From Thermoplasmatales archaeon (GTDB lineage Archaea > Thermoplasmatota > Thermoplasmata > Thermoplasmatales > Thermoplasmataceae), in assembly GCA_026127925.1 (NCBI GenBank), contig JAJSLM010000001.1, forward strand, positions 62,001 through 126,000: a stretch of 64,000 nucleotides of DNA, read 5' to 3'. The notes beneath the pieces are model-generated. The model worked only from the letters and a program-made list of their open reading frames with translations. It had not been told where the DNA came from and ran no database searches. A program made the position numbers and the translations under genes. Shown piece by piece: positions 1 through 11,918 of the stretch; position 1 is the first letter of the stretch; each line of letters begins with the position of its first letter.

Positions 1-169
1 AAATTATATCTCCAAGTGTAGTTTTTCCTGATCCTGAATCTCCAAAAATTGCAAAAATATCACCATCCCTGAATATGGCGCTGACATCTTTCAGAGCATA
101 AAATTTCTCCTTCTTTATCCTACTTTGTTTTACAATGTAATATCTTTGAACGTCTTTTACCTCAATCAT
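1..169 (-). CDS. ABC transporter ATP-binding protein, oligopeptide type (partial)
   Basis: This is the N-terminal part of an ABC ATPase, cut by the window edge. The start ATG is at 169. About 56 residues are visible: a first strand (MIEVKDVQRYYIV), an ALKDVS segment and a Walker A motif GDSGSGKTT. The start overlaps the stop of the upstream ATPase (162-164) by 8 nt, so the two are translationally coupled. Paired ATPases of this kind normally energise oligopeptide/dipeptide importers (OppD/OppF), so this is likely the OppF-like partner. The signature and Walker B motifs lie outside the window. Confidence 0.85.
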   Translation of the reverse strand, partial: MIEVKDVQRYYIVKQSRIKKEKFYALKDVSAIFRDGDIFAIFGDSGSGKTTLGDII

Positions 170-1100
170 TGTACCATTCCGGATATCTCACGCATCTGTA
201 TCCATGATTTCCATCCTTCATATACGGTATATCTGATCTGCAGATTTCCTTCATGTGCCTGCACTTTCTTAAATAAACGCATCCACCGTCAATTCCGTTA
301 TCAGTATCCGCGTATCTTCTATGTTTGCTATTTAATGAAGGTACCGAGCTTATAATTTCTTGTACATAAGGATGATGCGGCCTGTAAATTACTTCATTCC
401 ATGTCCCGTCCTCAACAATTGTCCCATTCCTCATGACATAAACCCTGTCACATAGCTGAAAAACTGGTATAATGTCGCTGTTTATCATAATTATTGAAGT
501 GGAAACGGTCAATTCCTTGAGGAGCTCAAGCAATCCTCTTATTGCTGAAATGTCAAGCCCTGTTGTTGGTTCATCAAGAAGCAGAATCTCCGGCTTAATC
601 ATCAAAGCCATAGCGATCAATACTCTGTGCCTTGTTCCATCACTAAGCTGCACAGGGAGCATGTCCATAATATCCATCGGCAATCCGAGATGGTTGAATA
701 TCCTTTCTACATCCGAACGATCGTATTTCCCGCCATTAAAGAGTTTCTTTATCTGGAATTCCACCGAATATCTTGGTTTCAAAATATTCATTGAATCTTG
801 CCTGACATATATCCTCTTTTTCCTGAAATTCAAATAGTTATCCATTGAAAATATACTTTCGCCTTTATAGAAAATATCACCACTACTTCTTAAAAGTTCT
901 CCAGTTATTGCCCTGAGCAATGTGGTCTTTCCCGATCCGATCTCGCCTATTATACCAACGATCTCACCTTTATTCACATAAAGATTGATATCTTTCAAGA
1001 TTTCAGTATAGTCATTCTCACTTTTATATCCACAGCTGAGGTTTTGAATCTGGAGTTCAGGTGAAAATTTACTTTTAGATTCACTGATCTCCATTTCCAT
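162..1100 (-). CDS. Oligopeptide/dipeptide ABC transporter ATP-binding protein (OppD/DppD-like)
   Basis: A 312-residue ABC ATPase. It has Walker A GEIGSGKTT (residues 52-60), a Walker B stretch ending in DEPTT near 176-180, and a cysteine-containing C-terminal extension (about 275-305) typical of OppD/DppD subunits. The signature reads LSDGT at 152-156 instead of the usual LSGGQ, a visible departure at the ATP-sandwich motif. The gene overlaps the upstream APC permease by 20 nt and the downstream ATPase by 8 nt, so the three look co-translated. No ABC permease or solute-binding gene is visible here; these may lie beyond the left edge. Substrate is inferred only from family. Confidence 0.85.
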   Translation of the reverse strand: MEMEISESKSKFSPELQIQNLSCGYKSENDYTEILKDINLYVNKGEIVGIIGEIGSGKTTLLRAITGELLRSSGDIFYKGESIFSMDNYLNFRKKRIYVRQDSMNILKPRYSVEFQIKKLFNGGKYDRSDVERIFNHLGLPMDIMDMLPVQLSDGTRHRVLIAMALMIKPEILLLDEPTTGLDISAIRGLLELLKELTVSTSIIMINSDIIPVFQLCDRVYVMRNGTIVEDGTWNEVIYRPHHPYVQEIISSVPSLNSKHRRYADTDNGIDGGCVYLRKCRHMKEICRSDIPYMKDGNHGYRCVRYPEWYND

Positions 1101-2691
1101 GTTCCTCGTCTACAAGATTTACTGATTTTCCTGCTCTTTCCATTAATTTAGGTTTCCTCGACTTCATTCTCAATGCATAGTATATACAGAATACCGTATA
1201 AATAACAATAGCCACAACTGCTTCTGCTACTGGATAAACGAAAGTAACGGCGCTTTCATAAAGAACAAATATGAAAATAATCGTAGCTATGACAGGGAAA
1301 GCATAATGTGATATTCCATGAATTATAAAATCAAATGCACCCGTGTGCTTTTCCTTAAGTCTTCTGAATAAAGTTATTACGCTTGTGTTTAGGAGTACGT
1401 GTGTTATTATTAACCCCCCTAAGGCCATGGTGGTGAGGAAATCAAAAGAACTTTCCAGGGCGCTAACGACATTGCTGCTCGTTGCGCTACTGAAGATCAA
1501 AGATGAAACCGGGATGCCTGCTCCGGCCGTTACAAGAAAGGTTGCAACCACAGCAACAACGGAGGACACGATAGCAACAAACCATAGTGCATTTGATGGT
1601 GTCGTATATTTCTTATGGATTTTTGAGAAAAATGATGGAAGGATGCCATCTCTCCCCATCGCAAAATAAACCCTACCAGCATTGGCCTGCATAGCAACCG
1701 AATCCGAAAAGGCTGAGTTAAAAGCAACTAGGGTGAACATGACCCCTCCGATCACGCCAGTGTAAGCCACTGCAACAAGAACGCCAGGGATTGTCTGTTT
1801 CAAAAATCCATTGATTAATGGGACAGAGGTTCCCCAACCAACTATCTGGGCGTATGCCACTTCAGTAAGGACAAGCCCCACCATCAGAAGACCTACAGTC
1901 AGAGACCTTGTTATGGCTTTAGGATGATTGGCCTCCTCACCAAGTGGTGCAGATCCTCCATACCCAATGAAACTTGTGAGGCCGAAGACCATCCCCAATC
2001 CGATCCCCGCAAAGACACCACCGTTCGGAGCGAACAGCGAGTTGAATTGTGGCCATGCATATGGGTTAAACACGTTTATCGTGTTATCCGGCGCCTTGAT
2101 GATTTCTATTGCAGATATTACGGCCAAAAATATCAATTCAAAAAATGATGCAAACTTTATGTACTTCATCTGTGGCCTGATACCGACTATAGCTATGGCG
2201 ATCGGCACTATTATCACCACCAGGATGAACGGTATCCATATCCAGGCGGGCATTCCAAAATGCAGGAAATATTCTACCGCACCGGGAAGAAAAACTCCGG
2301 CAACGAAAACTGGTATTGCTGCAGTACTTACTATCTGGTACATCGGATACATCAGCCCAGCGGTGACTGCAGGAACTGGTCCGTAGGCATGTGCAATGTA
2401 TCCATAATAACCGCCTGCGCTTGCATGTCTCTTTGAGAGATGGTAAAGTGTATTCACCTCGAGGAACATGGTTAAGGTAGCAACTAGGAAGGCAAGAGGA
2501 GTTAGGATCATAGCGAAAGCAGCAGATGAAACGACAAATGCAACGGAGTCGCATGCTGGTGCCATTGCGGCAATCTCTTCAGCAATTGCCCCCCATGTTC
2601 CTACCTCTCCTTTCTTGAGCCTGTACACTTTCGTTTCTCCGACATAATCATCGTCTTCTTTAACAACGTTTCTCTGTTCCATTTGGTCCAA
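1081..2691 (-). CDS. APC-family amino acid permease
   Basis: A 536-residue integral membrane protein of the amino acid-polyamine-organocation superfamily, with roughly 12 hydrophobic segments. The N-terminal stretch just before TM1 (GTWGAIAEEIAAMAPACDSV) and the glycine-rich TM1 and TM6 regions fit APC carriers, which move amino acids by proton or sodium coupling. It is first in a minus-strand operon, with its 3' end overlapping an OppD-like ATPase by 20 nt. This suggests joint control of amino acid and peptide uptake. The substrate cannot be read from the sequence. The 247 nt upstream are AT-rich and hold the promoter region shared with the divergent esterase. Confidence 0.85.
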   Translation of the reverse strand: MDQMEQRNVVKEDDDYVGETKVYRLKKGEVGTWGAIAEEIAAMAPACDSVAFVVSSAAFAMILTPLAFLVATLTMFLEVNTLYHLSKRHASAGGYYGYIAHAYGPVPAVTAGLMYPMYQIVSTAAIPVFVAGVFLPGAVEYFLHFGMPAWIWIPFILVVIIVPIAIAIVGIRPQMKYIKFASFFELIFLAVISAIEIIKAPDNTINVFNPYAWPQFNSLFAPNGGVFAGIGLGMVFGLTSFIGYGGSAPLGEEANHPKAITRSLTVGLLMVGLVLTEVAYAQIVGWGTSVPLINGFLKQTIPGVLVAVAYTGVIGGVMFTLVAFNSAFSDSVAMQANAGRVYFAMGRDGILPSFFSKIHKKYTTPSNALWFVAIVSSVVAVVATFLVTAGAGIPVSSLIFSSATSSNVVSALESSFDFLTTMALGGLIITHVLLNTSVITLFRRLKEKHTGAFDFIIHGISHYAFPVIATIIFIFVLYESAVTFVYPVAEAVVAIVIYTVFCIYYALRMKSRKPKLMERAGKSVNLVDEEHGNGDQ

Positions 2692-2938
2692 CCTTTGATT
2701 ATTAATTAGTGTAATATTTATGTGATTAGTATATACCTAATATAGTGATTGTATTTAAAACTTATTTGAACATAACTAAGAAGCATGTCTCTCAACGAGG
2801 ATTGATCTTAAGTTCAGAATTCGAGCATTTATAGCCAGTTCTTGAGTTCATAAGAGGCTAAAAAAAGATCATTCAATTTCCCATGGTTCTAAATTAGCAA
2901 GTCCGTAAGTAAATAAATATGATTCAGTTACAGATGTT

Positions 2939-3919
2939 ATGGAAAAATCATTAATACTTGAAAAATGGGAACTTGAGAGTGACGAGCTTAAAGATAACTC
3001 TCTCGGGGATCCTGCAAGACGCGAAAACTACATACTCTATCCAGAAAAAAATGAAAATCTCCCGATCGTAATATTCCTTCCGGGAATGATGGGAACATCT
3101 ATCGGGGCCTTGCTTAATTATGACCCATTTTCAGAGAATCTTAACGCAAGGATAAACCGGCTTTATTCCTCAGGAATATTGAAGGGAAGCATATTCGTGT
3201 TTCCTGATGTAGAATCCAGCGTCGGAGGATGTCAGTACCTGAACTCAAGCGTAGCTGGAAACTATGAAAATTACATAGTGAAAGAAATGATCCCCCAACT
3301 GAAAGAAAGATTCAAGTCCGATTCTGTTGGTGTTCTTGGGAAATCTTCGGGCGGATACGGATCAATAACTCTTGGGATGAAGCATCCAGATGTAATAAAT
3401 GCGGTTATGGATCATTCTGGTGATGCCTATTTCGAGTATTGCTATCTTCCCGACTTTCCCAAGGCAAGGAAGGAAATAGAGAAATATGGAACTGCAGAGA
3501 AATGGTTCCAAAATTATTTAAAGAAGAATAACAGAAAACTTGCGGTCGATATGGACGTTCTGAACATAGTGGCCATGTCTGCTTTTTACTCCTCGCATGA
3601 GGGCGTTATTCAGCTTCCATTTGACATTTACAGCGGGGAGATCCTGGATAAAGTCTGGGATCGATGGCTGGAAAATGATCCAGTCAGGATGCTCAACAGG
3701 TACTCCGAAAGCCTTGAGAAAATGAAATTTGTTGGCATTGACGTCGGCCTTAATGACCAGTTTAATCTACTTTTGGGCTCAAGGATAATGCACAGGGAAC
3801 TGGAGAAGAAAAAAATAACGCACTTCTATGAGGAATTTGAGGATACACATTTCAACATACAGTACCGGTATGATATTTCTATTCCGAAAATGGAGGCATC
3901 TTTGTTAACGGGCGAATGA
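2939..3919 (+). CDS. Alpha/beta hydrolase, esterase-D/acetylxylan esterase-like
   Basis: A 326-residue predicted cytoplasmic serine hydrolase. The nucleophile elbow is GKSSG with Ser136, after a strand GVL, and an oxyanion-type loop (FLPGMMG) lies near residue 46. A histidine in DTHFN near the C-terminus is the likely catalytic His. The order fits the esterase D/feruloyl esterase branch, but the substrate is unknown. It is transcribed away from the APC permease and converges with an MFS gene only 13 nt away. No signal peptide is visible. Confidence 0.8.
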   Translation: MEKSLILEKWELESDELKDNSLGDPARRENYILYPEKNENLPIVIFLPGMMGTSIGALLNYDPFSENLNARINRLYSSGILKGSIFVFPDVESSVGGCQYLNSSVAGNYENYIVKEMIPQLKERFKSDSVGVLGKSSGGYGSITLGMKHPDVINAVMDHSGDAYFEYCYLPDFPKARKEIEKYGTAEKWFQNYLKKNNRKLAVDMDVLNIVAMSAFYSSHEGVIQLPFDIYSGEILDKVWDRWLENDPVRMLNRYSESLEKMKFVGIDVGLNDQFNLLLGSRIMHRELEKKKITHFYEEFEDTHFNIQYRYDISIPKMEASLLTGE

Positions 3920-3932
3920 TAAATGCTCAAGA

Positions 3933-5114
3933 TTATGCGATCTGCCGTATCGGACGAGGCGATCTTGAAGCGAGGGTGAGGGCCAATATCGATACTGCAA
4001 GACACGCGAATGATATTAGGAAGACGATGATCATTCCGCTTCCAGTGATTATAAAGCCTATGATATTTCCAGCTATAAAGCCACCAAGAAACTGACCTGT
4101 ATGCTGGAAAGTGTTGAAGAACCCAATATTTGCACCGTATTCATCCAATCTTGAAAATCTTATGACGAGCGGAGGAAAAACAATCTCGTACATTGAATAG
4201 CCAATGAAAAATAAAAATGCACCTATTTCCAGAGGATATAAATTCCTGTATATCTCAGTAATAGGAAAAATGAGGATTGTGGATAGCAGCACAGCAGAAA
4301 TAGAGATAACAGGATATTTTATCCCTTTTGACTTTTCGTATAGCCCTGCGAGTGCCACTGAGATGGCACCACCTATCAGTGCAGGAATAAATAGTGCAAG
4401 TATGAAATTCGAGTGCGTGAATATCGTCGTTAGCACAACCTGGAAATAATAAAAGAACTCGATCATTATGAATGAAACAAAGAAACCGGCAATGCCTATT
4501 GATATTGTTCTTGTATTCACGATGCTGACCCTGAACTTTTCTGCCCTTCTCATTACTGGTGCCTTCAGTGGGATCATTATGATGATGGATATCAGCCCAA
4601 GAATAACAGAGACCAGAAACACGTCTCTCAGCCCTATGTAGTATCCTATTGTTGGGCCTGCAAGAAGCCCAAGAAGAAACGCAAGGCCGACAGGTATCCC
4701 AAGTAGAGCCATAGCTGTATTCCTCTTGTTCTCTGGAACGCTTTCCTGAACAAGAGAAACTCCGGCAGATCCAACGGCTCCAGCCCCAGCTATGAATCTT
4801 CCTATTATCAGGACATAAATATCTGGATATATGAAGCAAATAAGATTTCCGACGATGTATGGGATCATAGCGATCATAATTGTAGATTTTCTTCCTATCC
4901 TGTCGGAGAGCCTGCCAAAGACAAATTGAAACAGAGCCATTGCCAGACCATAAATGCCAAAGGCGAGGGCAACAAGAAAAGGAGAATTGCTTATGGAATG
5001 TGCGTAAATTTCAAGTACAGGGAGAATCATGAATATGCCGAAGAGGCGCACAATCTCTATCAGGCCGATTGTGCCTATTACATATTTTTGCCTACCGTTG
5101 AACCCCCCTAACAC
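3933..5114 (-). CDS. MFS transporter
   Basis: A 393-residue major facilitator with about 12 transmembrane segments. The loop after TM2 carries GRLSDRIGRKSTIM (about residues 67-80), the hallmark MFS motif A. The length and lack of extra helices fit a 12-TM drug/metabolite:H+ antiporter type such as DHA1, but substrate is not predictable. It starts with ATG at 5114. An orphan hairpin repeat lies in the short gap upstream, between this gene and the S49 peptidase. Confidence 0.85.
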   Translation of the reverse strand: MLGGFNGRQKYVIGTIGLIEIVRLFGIFMILPVLEIYAHSISNSPFLVALAFGIYGLAMALFQFVFGRLSDRIGRKSTIMIAMIPYIVGNLICFIYPDIYVLIIGRFIAGAGAVGSAGVSLVQESVPENKRNTAMALLGIPVGLAFLLGLLAGPTIGYYIGLRDVFLVSVILGLISIIIMIPLKAPVMRRAEKFRVSIVNTRTISIGIAGFFVSFIMIEFFYYFQVVLTTIFTHSNFILALFIPALIGGAISVALAGLYEKSKGIKYPVISISAVLLSTILIFPITEIYRNLYPLEIGAFLFFIGYSMYEIVFPPLVIRFSRLDEYGANIGFFNTFQHTGQFLGGFIAGNIIGFIITGSGMIIVFLISFACLAVSILALTLASRSPRPIRQIA

Positions 5115-5185
5115 GGTGCAGAATATCGCCCCATTGTATAAAAGACAATTAATCCTAAGGTATACTGGTAGGGTTAATTACTTAC

Positions 5186-5228
5186 AATTTTTGAGCAAGA
5201 AAGCTCCGATCTTTAGAGAGAAGAGCAT
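5186..5228 (+). repeat. Orphan hairpin repeat, copy A (TnpB right-end-like)
   Basis: The segment contains TTTTTGAGCAAGAAAGCTC followed by CGATCTTTAGAGAGAAGAGC. GAGC and GCTC can pair around a 6-nt loop, and CTC can pair with a downstream GAG around a CTTTAG loop. A closely similar segment occurs at 21357-21399, and the CTC-CTTTAG-GAG pattern recurs at 21739-21762 and about 42096-42120. The CTTTAG-loop hairpin resembles right ends of IS200/IS605-type TnpB elements. No transposase gene is adjacent, so this is probably a relic end. Confidence 0.5.
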
Positions 5229-5236
5229 GCCAGCGT

Positions 5237-5983
5237 TCAGAATATCCTGAAAAAATCCTCCTCCAGTTTATAAAGAAACTCCTCCACAAAGTAGCTTCCA
5301 ATAAGTCTCCTTATGAAGGGTCTTGGTGGTGCAAAGGTCCTTGGGCTCGGTTTCAGTTTAAGCTCTTTGCCTAATGCATCCATTGCATTCCCAAAGTCCC
5401 CTATTTCATCTATCAAGCCATTTTCTTTCGCGTCTATAGAGGAAAATATCTCCCCTGTCGCAATCTTGTCTATTTGTTCTCTAGCAAGTTTCCTGCTCGC
5501 CATGACCTCATCCCGGAATATAGAGAACATATGGTTCATGATCCTCTCATATTTCGCGTCCATCTCTTTATTGGATTGAGAGAACGGAGAAAGCATGTCC
5601 TTGTATTTCCCGACCTTCATGATCCTGACGTCAACACCAATTTTTTTCATGAGCTCCCTCACGTTGGGAACTATGCTTATCACACCTATGGATCCGACAA
5701 GGGACGTGTCAAGAGCATAGATCCTTCTTGAAGCTGAGGCAATCCAGTAAGCTCCAGATGCCCCTACACTTTGTATTGAGGCGTATGTAGGTTTTGTAGA
5801 ATTTAGCTTCTTTATCTTTGAGTAAAGGATCTGGCTTGAGGTTGCATCTCCGCCACCTGAATCTATGAAAAGCACAGCTCCTTTTATCCGCCTCTTTCTT
5901 GTAACGTAATCTATTATTGGTGATAACTCTCTGACTGTTCTCTGATTTATGGTTCCTGTGATATCAATTCTTGCTATATTCAT
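5237..5983 (-). CDS. sppA: S49-family serine peptidase (SppA-like), no membrane anchor
   Basis: A 248-residue S49 (ClpP-fold) peptidase. The nucleophile is Ser76 in SVGASGAYW and the general base is Lys128 in VGKYKDMLSPF, the Ser-Lys dyad of SppA. The protein begins directly with the first beta strand (MNIARIDITGTI), so it lacks the N-terminal transmembrane helix of typical SppA and would be cytosolic or peripheral. SppA enzymes clear cleaved signal peptides; how a soluble form reaches them is unclear. It is a monocistronic-looking minus-strand gene. Protein-initiation (GTI) and substrate-groove (DSGGGDATSS) motifs are intact. Confidence 0.85.
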   Translation of the reverse strand: MNIARIDITGTINQRTVRELSPIIDYVTRKRRIKGAVLFIDSGGGDATSSQILYSKIKKLNSTKPTYASIQSVGASGAYWIASASRRIYALDTSLVGSIGVISIVPNVRELMKKIGVDVRIMKVGKYKDMLSPFSQSNKEMDAKYERIMNHMFSIFRDEVMASRKLAREQIDKIATGEIFSSIDAKENGLIDEIGDFGNAMDALGKELKLKPSPRTFAPPRPFIRRLIGSYFVEEFLYKLEEDFFRIF

Positions 5984-6041
5984 GTATAGTAAAGTTAAAT
6001 TGGTGTATATTTAGTTTCACAGATTTTTTTTAATGGAAAAA

Positions 6042-6986
6042 TCAGATGGTTTTCCACTTTACGATTTTTCCGGAGTCTTTCCTGTCTATCCTTCCAAGGT
6101 TGTAGAGGTGTACAAGATGCGAAATTGCTTCGCCAACTGCGAAAGTGGTTTCCATAACGTTCATCGATTTCATGGATCTGTTGCTGCTCCATCGCATCTC
6201 GCCAGCGACTTGGTATGAGGATTTCCATCTATCAAGGCAGATTTCCTCAACCTCCTTAAGCCTTGAATAGTGGTGGGCCTTTATCTCGTCAATCCTCTTC
6301 CCAATGGCTCTGATTTCCTCGCGGTGTCCGGGAAAAATTATCCGTGGATTCATGCCCTTAATCTTCTCCAGACTATCCATGTAATGTCCAAGCATGTCCG
6401 ATTCAAAAGTGTAACTGCTTATATTTGGTGTAATTTTTGATATTATGTGATCTCCTACAAACATGGCACTGCTGTCTCTAAGAAGAATCGATATCGAACC
6501 CATGGTGTGGCCCGGATTCTCTATCACAGATACGTTACTGTCTATATTCTCCTCCTTGAGCATCCTGTCTATTTTCAAGCTGGCATAAACATCGACTCTC
6601 CTCTGATCAGAGAACATTTCGCGTTCGTGTTCCACCACAGATTTAGGGACATCATTGTCCAAAAGAAATGAAAGAATACGCTCCCAGTATCCATTCGGAT
6701 CGTCTTGCATTGACTGTATAGTAAGTGCATCCCTTTTACCCATAGCTATTGGTATTCCATACTGTTTGCTTATTGCCATGGCACCACCAACATGATCTAT
6801 ATGGAGGTGCGTTAGCACAAGCATCTTCAGATCGTCAAGTTTTATGCCCTCCTCATTGAGCGAGGCAACAGTGCGATTAGACATTCCTGAATCAATTAAT
6901 ATCTCAGAATCCTCTATTTTGTAGACATTTGCCGTTTTCAATGCCCTTATCTCTATGGGCACGACAATTTTCCTTATGTTCTTCAT
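6042..6986 (-). CDS. MBL-fold metallo-hydrolase
   Basis: A 314-residue metallo-beta-lactamase-fold protein with the complete metal-binding set: THLHIDHVGG (about 58-67), a second-shell His in NPGHTMGS, Asp in FVGDHI and a last His in FPGHREEI. About 80 residues after the core form a helical C-terminal extension, as in glyoxalase II-like or lactonase-like hydrolases with an added winged-helix-type domain. The reaction is unknown: thioester, lactone or phosphodiester hydrolysis are all possible. It lies between sppA and gyrA on the same strand with clear gaps. Confidence 0.85.
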   Translation of the reverse strand: MKNIRKIVVPIEIRALKTANVYKIEDSEILIDSGMSNRTVASLNEEGIKLDDLKMLVLTHLHIDHVGGAMAISKQYGIPIAMGKRDALTIQSMQDDPNGYWERILSFLLDNDVPKSVVEHEREMFSDQRRVDVYASLKIDRMLKEENIDSNVSVIENPGHTMGSISILLRDSSAMFVGDHIISKITPNISSYTFESDMLGHYMDSLEKIKGMNPRIIFPGHREEIRAIGKRIDEIKAHHYSRLKEVEEICLDRWKSSYQVAGEMRWSSNRSMKSMNVMETTFAVGEAISHLVHLYNLGRIDRKDSGKIVKWKTI

Positions 6987-7092
6987 GATTATGCCTTCTC
7001 TGAACTCAAAGTATTGAAACTTTCAGCATAAGGATGTCAAATCCGTATTTGTCTTCATGCCCGGTTGGCTTCCAAATTGAAAAAACGGTACA

Positions 7093-9492
7093 CTACGGAT
7101 CAGTTTCCTGGGTATCTACTGAGGATATGCTTATCACTCTATCATCTTCACCAACATCGATTAGTTTAACACCGGATGTAACCCTGCTTTGGATCTTCAC
7201 ATCTTTAACAGGAATCCTTATGCTCTTTTGTTGTTGCGTCACTATGATGATGTTCTGGGATTCTTGAACAGGGATTGCTTTTATCAGCTTGCCCGTTCTC
7301 TCGCTCTCCTTGAAAACGAGCATACCTGAGGTTCCGCGGTGATGAAGGTTAAACGCATTTATTGGTGTACGCTTCCCGATGCCATACTCAGATATGGTCA
7401 GAACATCCTGATCCTCACTGCACATGAATCCCGAGATTATGTATTGATTCTTACCGAGTCTCATTGCTCTTACACCCCTTGAACTCCTCCCTGTTGGGCG
7501 TACTTCTGAAACATCGAAAGCCGAAGCCTTTCCTGCACTGGAAATTGTGAAGACTACATTTTCTTTGCCTATGTTCTCAACGGAAGCTACCTCATCATCT
7601 TCATTCAGTGTGATAATTCTCAATCCAGAGGATCTCATGTTCAAGAGCGACTTCATGAAAGTCTTTTTCACAAATCCACCCTTGGTTATGATCATTAAGT
7701 AATCATCCTCTTTTCCCGAGGCCTTCATGACCTGCTGTACACTCTCTCCTTCGCCTAGCTTGACATAATAGGAAGCGGTAACGCTTACAGAAGTCCTTGA
7801 TTTCTTGTCGATTTCATATGCCTTTATTTTCAGGACTCGACCTGAGTTGGTAAAAAGGAAGAGGTCATCATGCGAGTTGCATGGAACTATGCTCTTAACG
7901 GTATCTTCTCTTACGGTAGATGTGATTATACCCTTCCCGCCTCTTTTCTGGGCGCGGTACTCGTTGAGCGATACTCTCTTGAGAAACCCGGTTTCGCTCA
8001 AAACGATGATGTCACTTTCATTTGGAATAAGATCCTCTATGGTCCTGCCTCCCGCCGAGCGAAACATGACATTCGTCCTGCGTTCGTCTCCAAACTTTGT
8101 TTTTAGAAACTGGATCTCCTCCTTGACAACTTGCCTTTTCTTCCCTTCATCAGCGAGAAGTATGTCCAGATCCTGAATCTTCTGTCTCACAGTGGCCAGC
8201 TCATCCTGAAGTTTCGAGGATTCGAGTGACGTGAGTCTTTGAAGTTTCATGTCCAGGATAGCGTTTGCCTGTACCTGGTCAATGTCCAGGAGGGATTGAA
8301 GAGCCAATCTTGCTTCCGCAGTATCCTTTGATTTCCTTATTGCATCTATTACCTGTTCGATCCTAGAAAGGGCCGAGGAGAGGCCAAGGAGAATGTGTTC
8401 CCTTTCTCTCAGCCGATTAAGGTCGTATTTTGATCGCTTTGTTATGATATTCAGCCGATGATCTATAAAATTCTGGATCATTTCCCTCAGATTCAGCGTT
8501 TTCGGTTCATTGTTAACCAACACAAGATTGTTTATGCTTATCGAAAGCTCGAGATCGGTATGCTCATAGAGCTGGTTCAGTATCAGCGGCCTCATATCGT
8601 TGTCTCTCACCTTAACAATTATGTGCATGCCATTTCTGTCGCTCTCATCCTTTATGTCTGTAATTCCTCTAATCACCTCGTTTTTAACGAGCTCAGCGAT
8701 GCCCTGAATAAAGATGGATTTGTTTACTGTATACGGCAGGGATTTAATCTCTATCATCTTTTCTTTCGAAAGGTCCACCTCGCCCTGGCAAACAACCTTA
8801 CCGCGCCCAGTGAGATAAGCGTCTATGAGACTCTGTGACTGGAACAACACACCTCCACCGGGAAAATCAGGGCCCTTTACAAATCTAAGGAGTTCCTCAA
8901 CAGAACAATTTTGATTGTCAAGCTGGTAATCTATTGCGTCGCATACTTCATTAAGATTATGCGGGACCATGTTAGTCGCCATCCCCACTGCTATACCAGA
9001 TGCACCATTCAGGAGAAGATTCGGAACTTTAGAAGGGAAGTACTCAGGCTCGCTCAGTGTTCCATCAAAATTCAGTCTTGATGGTACCGTGTCCTTTTCG
9101 ATGTCGGCAAGCATTTCCTCTGAAATTGGTGAAAGTCTCGCCTCTGTATACCTCATCGCTGCCGGGGAGTCCCCGTCTATTGATCCAAAATTCCCCTGGC
9201 CATCTACCAGCGGATACCTCAAGGAGAAATCCTGTGCCATTCTGGCAAGAGCGTCATATATTGCAGCATCTCCATGAGGGTGGTACTTACCCATGGTTTC
9301 CCCAACGATTCTTGCGCATTTTTTGTATGGCTTGTCATGCGTTAGATTGAGCTCACTCATGGAATAAAGGATTCTTCTTTGAACGGGCTTCAAACCGTCC
9401 TTAATATCTGGTATGGCACGGTTTACTATAACACTCATAGCATATTCGAGGTATGATGTTTTTATTTCTTCTTCAACAGGTTTCTTTTCCAT
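7093..9492 (-). CDS. gyrA: DNA gyrase subunit A
   Basis: A 799-residue bacterial-type gyrase A. The catalytic tyrosine is Tyr115 in [13 protein letters not shown]. The N-terminal winged-helix and tower domain are followed by a beta-pinwheel C-terminal domain containing a GyrA-box-like QKRGGKG motif near residue 550. It is a little shorter than E. coli GyrA because the acidic tail is missing. With GyrB it introduces negative supercoils using ATP. The gene begins 10 nt after the gyrB stop, so they form an operon. Gyrase in Thermoplasmatales is accepted as an ancient transfer from bacteria. Confidence 0.97.
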   Translation of the reverse strand: MEKKPVEEEIKTSYLEYAMSVIVNRAIPDIKDGLKPVQRRILYSMSELNLTHDKPYKKCARIVGETMGKYHPHGDAAIYDALARMAQDFSLRYPLVDGQGNFGSIDGDSPAAMRYTEARLSPISEEMLADIEKDTVPSRLNFDGTLSEPEYFPSKVPNLLLNGASGIAVGMATNMVPHNLNEVCDAIDYQLDNQNCSVEELLRFVKGPDFPGGGVLFQSQSLIDAYLTGRGKVVCQGEVDLSKEKMIEIKSLPYTVNKSIFIQGIAELVKNEVIRGITDIKDESDRNGMHIIVKVRDNDMRPLILNQLYEHTDLELSISINNLVLVNNEPKTLNLREMIQNFIDHRLNIITKRSKYDLNRLREREHILLGLSSALSRIEQVIDAIRKSKDTAEARLALQSLLDIDQVQANAILDMKLQRLTSLESSKLQDELATVRQKIQDLDILLADEGKKRQVVKEEIQFLKTKFGDERRTNVMFRSAGGRTIEDLIPNESDIIVLSETGFLKRVSLNEYRAQKRGGKGIITSTVREDTVKSIVPCNSHDDLFLFTNSGRVLKIKAYEIDKKSRTSVSVTASYYVKLGEGESVQQVMKASGKEDDYLMIITKGGFVKKTFMKSLLNMRSSGLRIITLNEDDEVASVENIGKENVVFTISSAGKASAFDVSEVRPTGRSSRGVRAMRLGKNQYIISGFMCSEDQDVLTISEYGIGKRTPINAFNLHHRGTSGMLVFKESERTGKLIKAIPVQESQNIIIVTQQQKSIRIPVKDVKIQSRVTSGVKLIDVGEDDRVISISSVDTQETDP

Positions 9493-9502
9493 TTTTATCA
9501 GC

Positions 9503-11446
<1,944 letters not shown>

Positions 11447-11597
11447 TCAAAATTACCTTAACTTATCTAATTCCTTATGCAAGATTACATAAGAATTTTC
11501 TTATTATAATCGGAAAAAAATGTTTCTTACGGGTCAATTTTGAAAGAAAGTATCAAAATGGTGAATTCATCCTTTTGGCACAAAAATGCGTTAAACG

Positions 11598-11846
11598 TCA
11601 TGTTATCGGTTTTCTAACGTAGATATCAAATTCATCCCCGTTTTCTCTAACGTCGGTAAGTGCAAGCTTGGTACCGCGCGCGAGACTCTCAAAGATCTCC
11701 CTTGAATATGGAAATCTATCCTTCATTACTAATATTTCTGCATCCTGCCCTGGTTCCAGTGATATTGATAGACCTTTCATAACGCTTTTGAGGTAATTGA
11801 AAGGATCGCCGCCGCAAGCAACATTTCTCTGGTCTTCAACAATCAT
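11598..11846 (-). CDS. TusA/SirA-like small protein lacking CPxP motif
   Basis: An 82-residue protein whose pattern (DQRNVACGGDPFNYLKSVMKGL, then PGQDAEI and a closing DIYVRK strand) follows the beta-alpha-beta-alpha-beta-beta plan of TusA/SirA/YeeD proteins, which relay persulfide sulfur. The usual CPxP is replaced by ACGGDP, keeping one cysteine near residue 11. It may therefore still carry sulfur, or may be a diverged fold relative. It stands alone between GluRS and gyrB on the minus strand. Function is inferred only from fold-level similarity. Confidence 0.55.
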   Translation of the reverse strand: MIVEDQRNVACGGDPFNYLKSVMKGLSISLEPGQDAEILVMKDRFPYSREIFESLARGTKLALTDVRENGDEFDIYVRKPIT

Positions 11847-11918
11847 AATTTCATAATGTCTTACAGAAATAAAGAGTTTGAGAATAGCGATTTTTTTGGG
11901 TGAAAATAATGAAATTTC

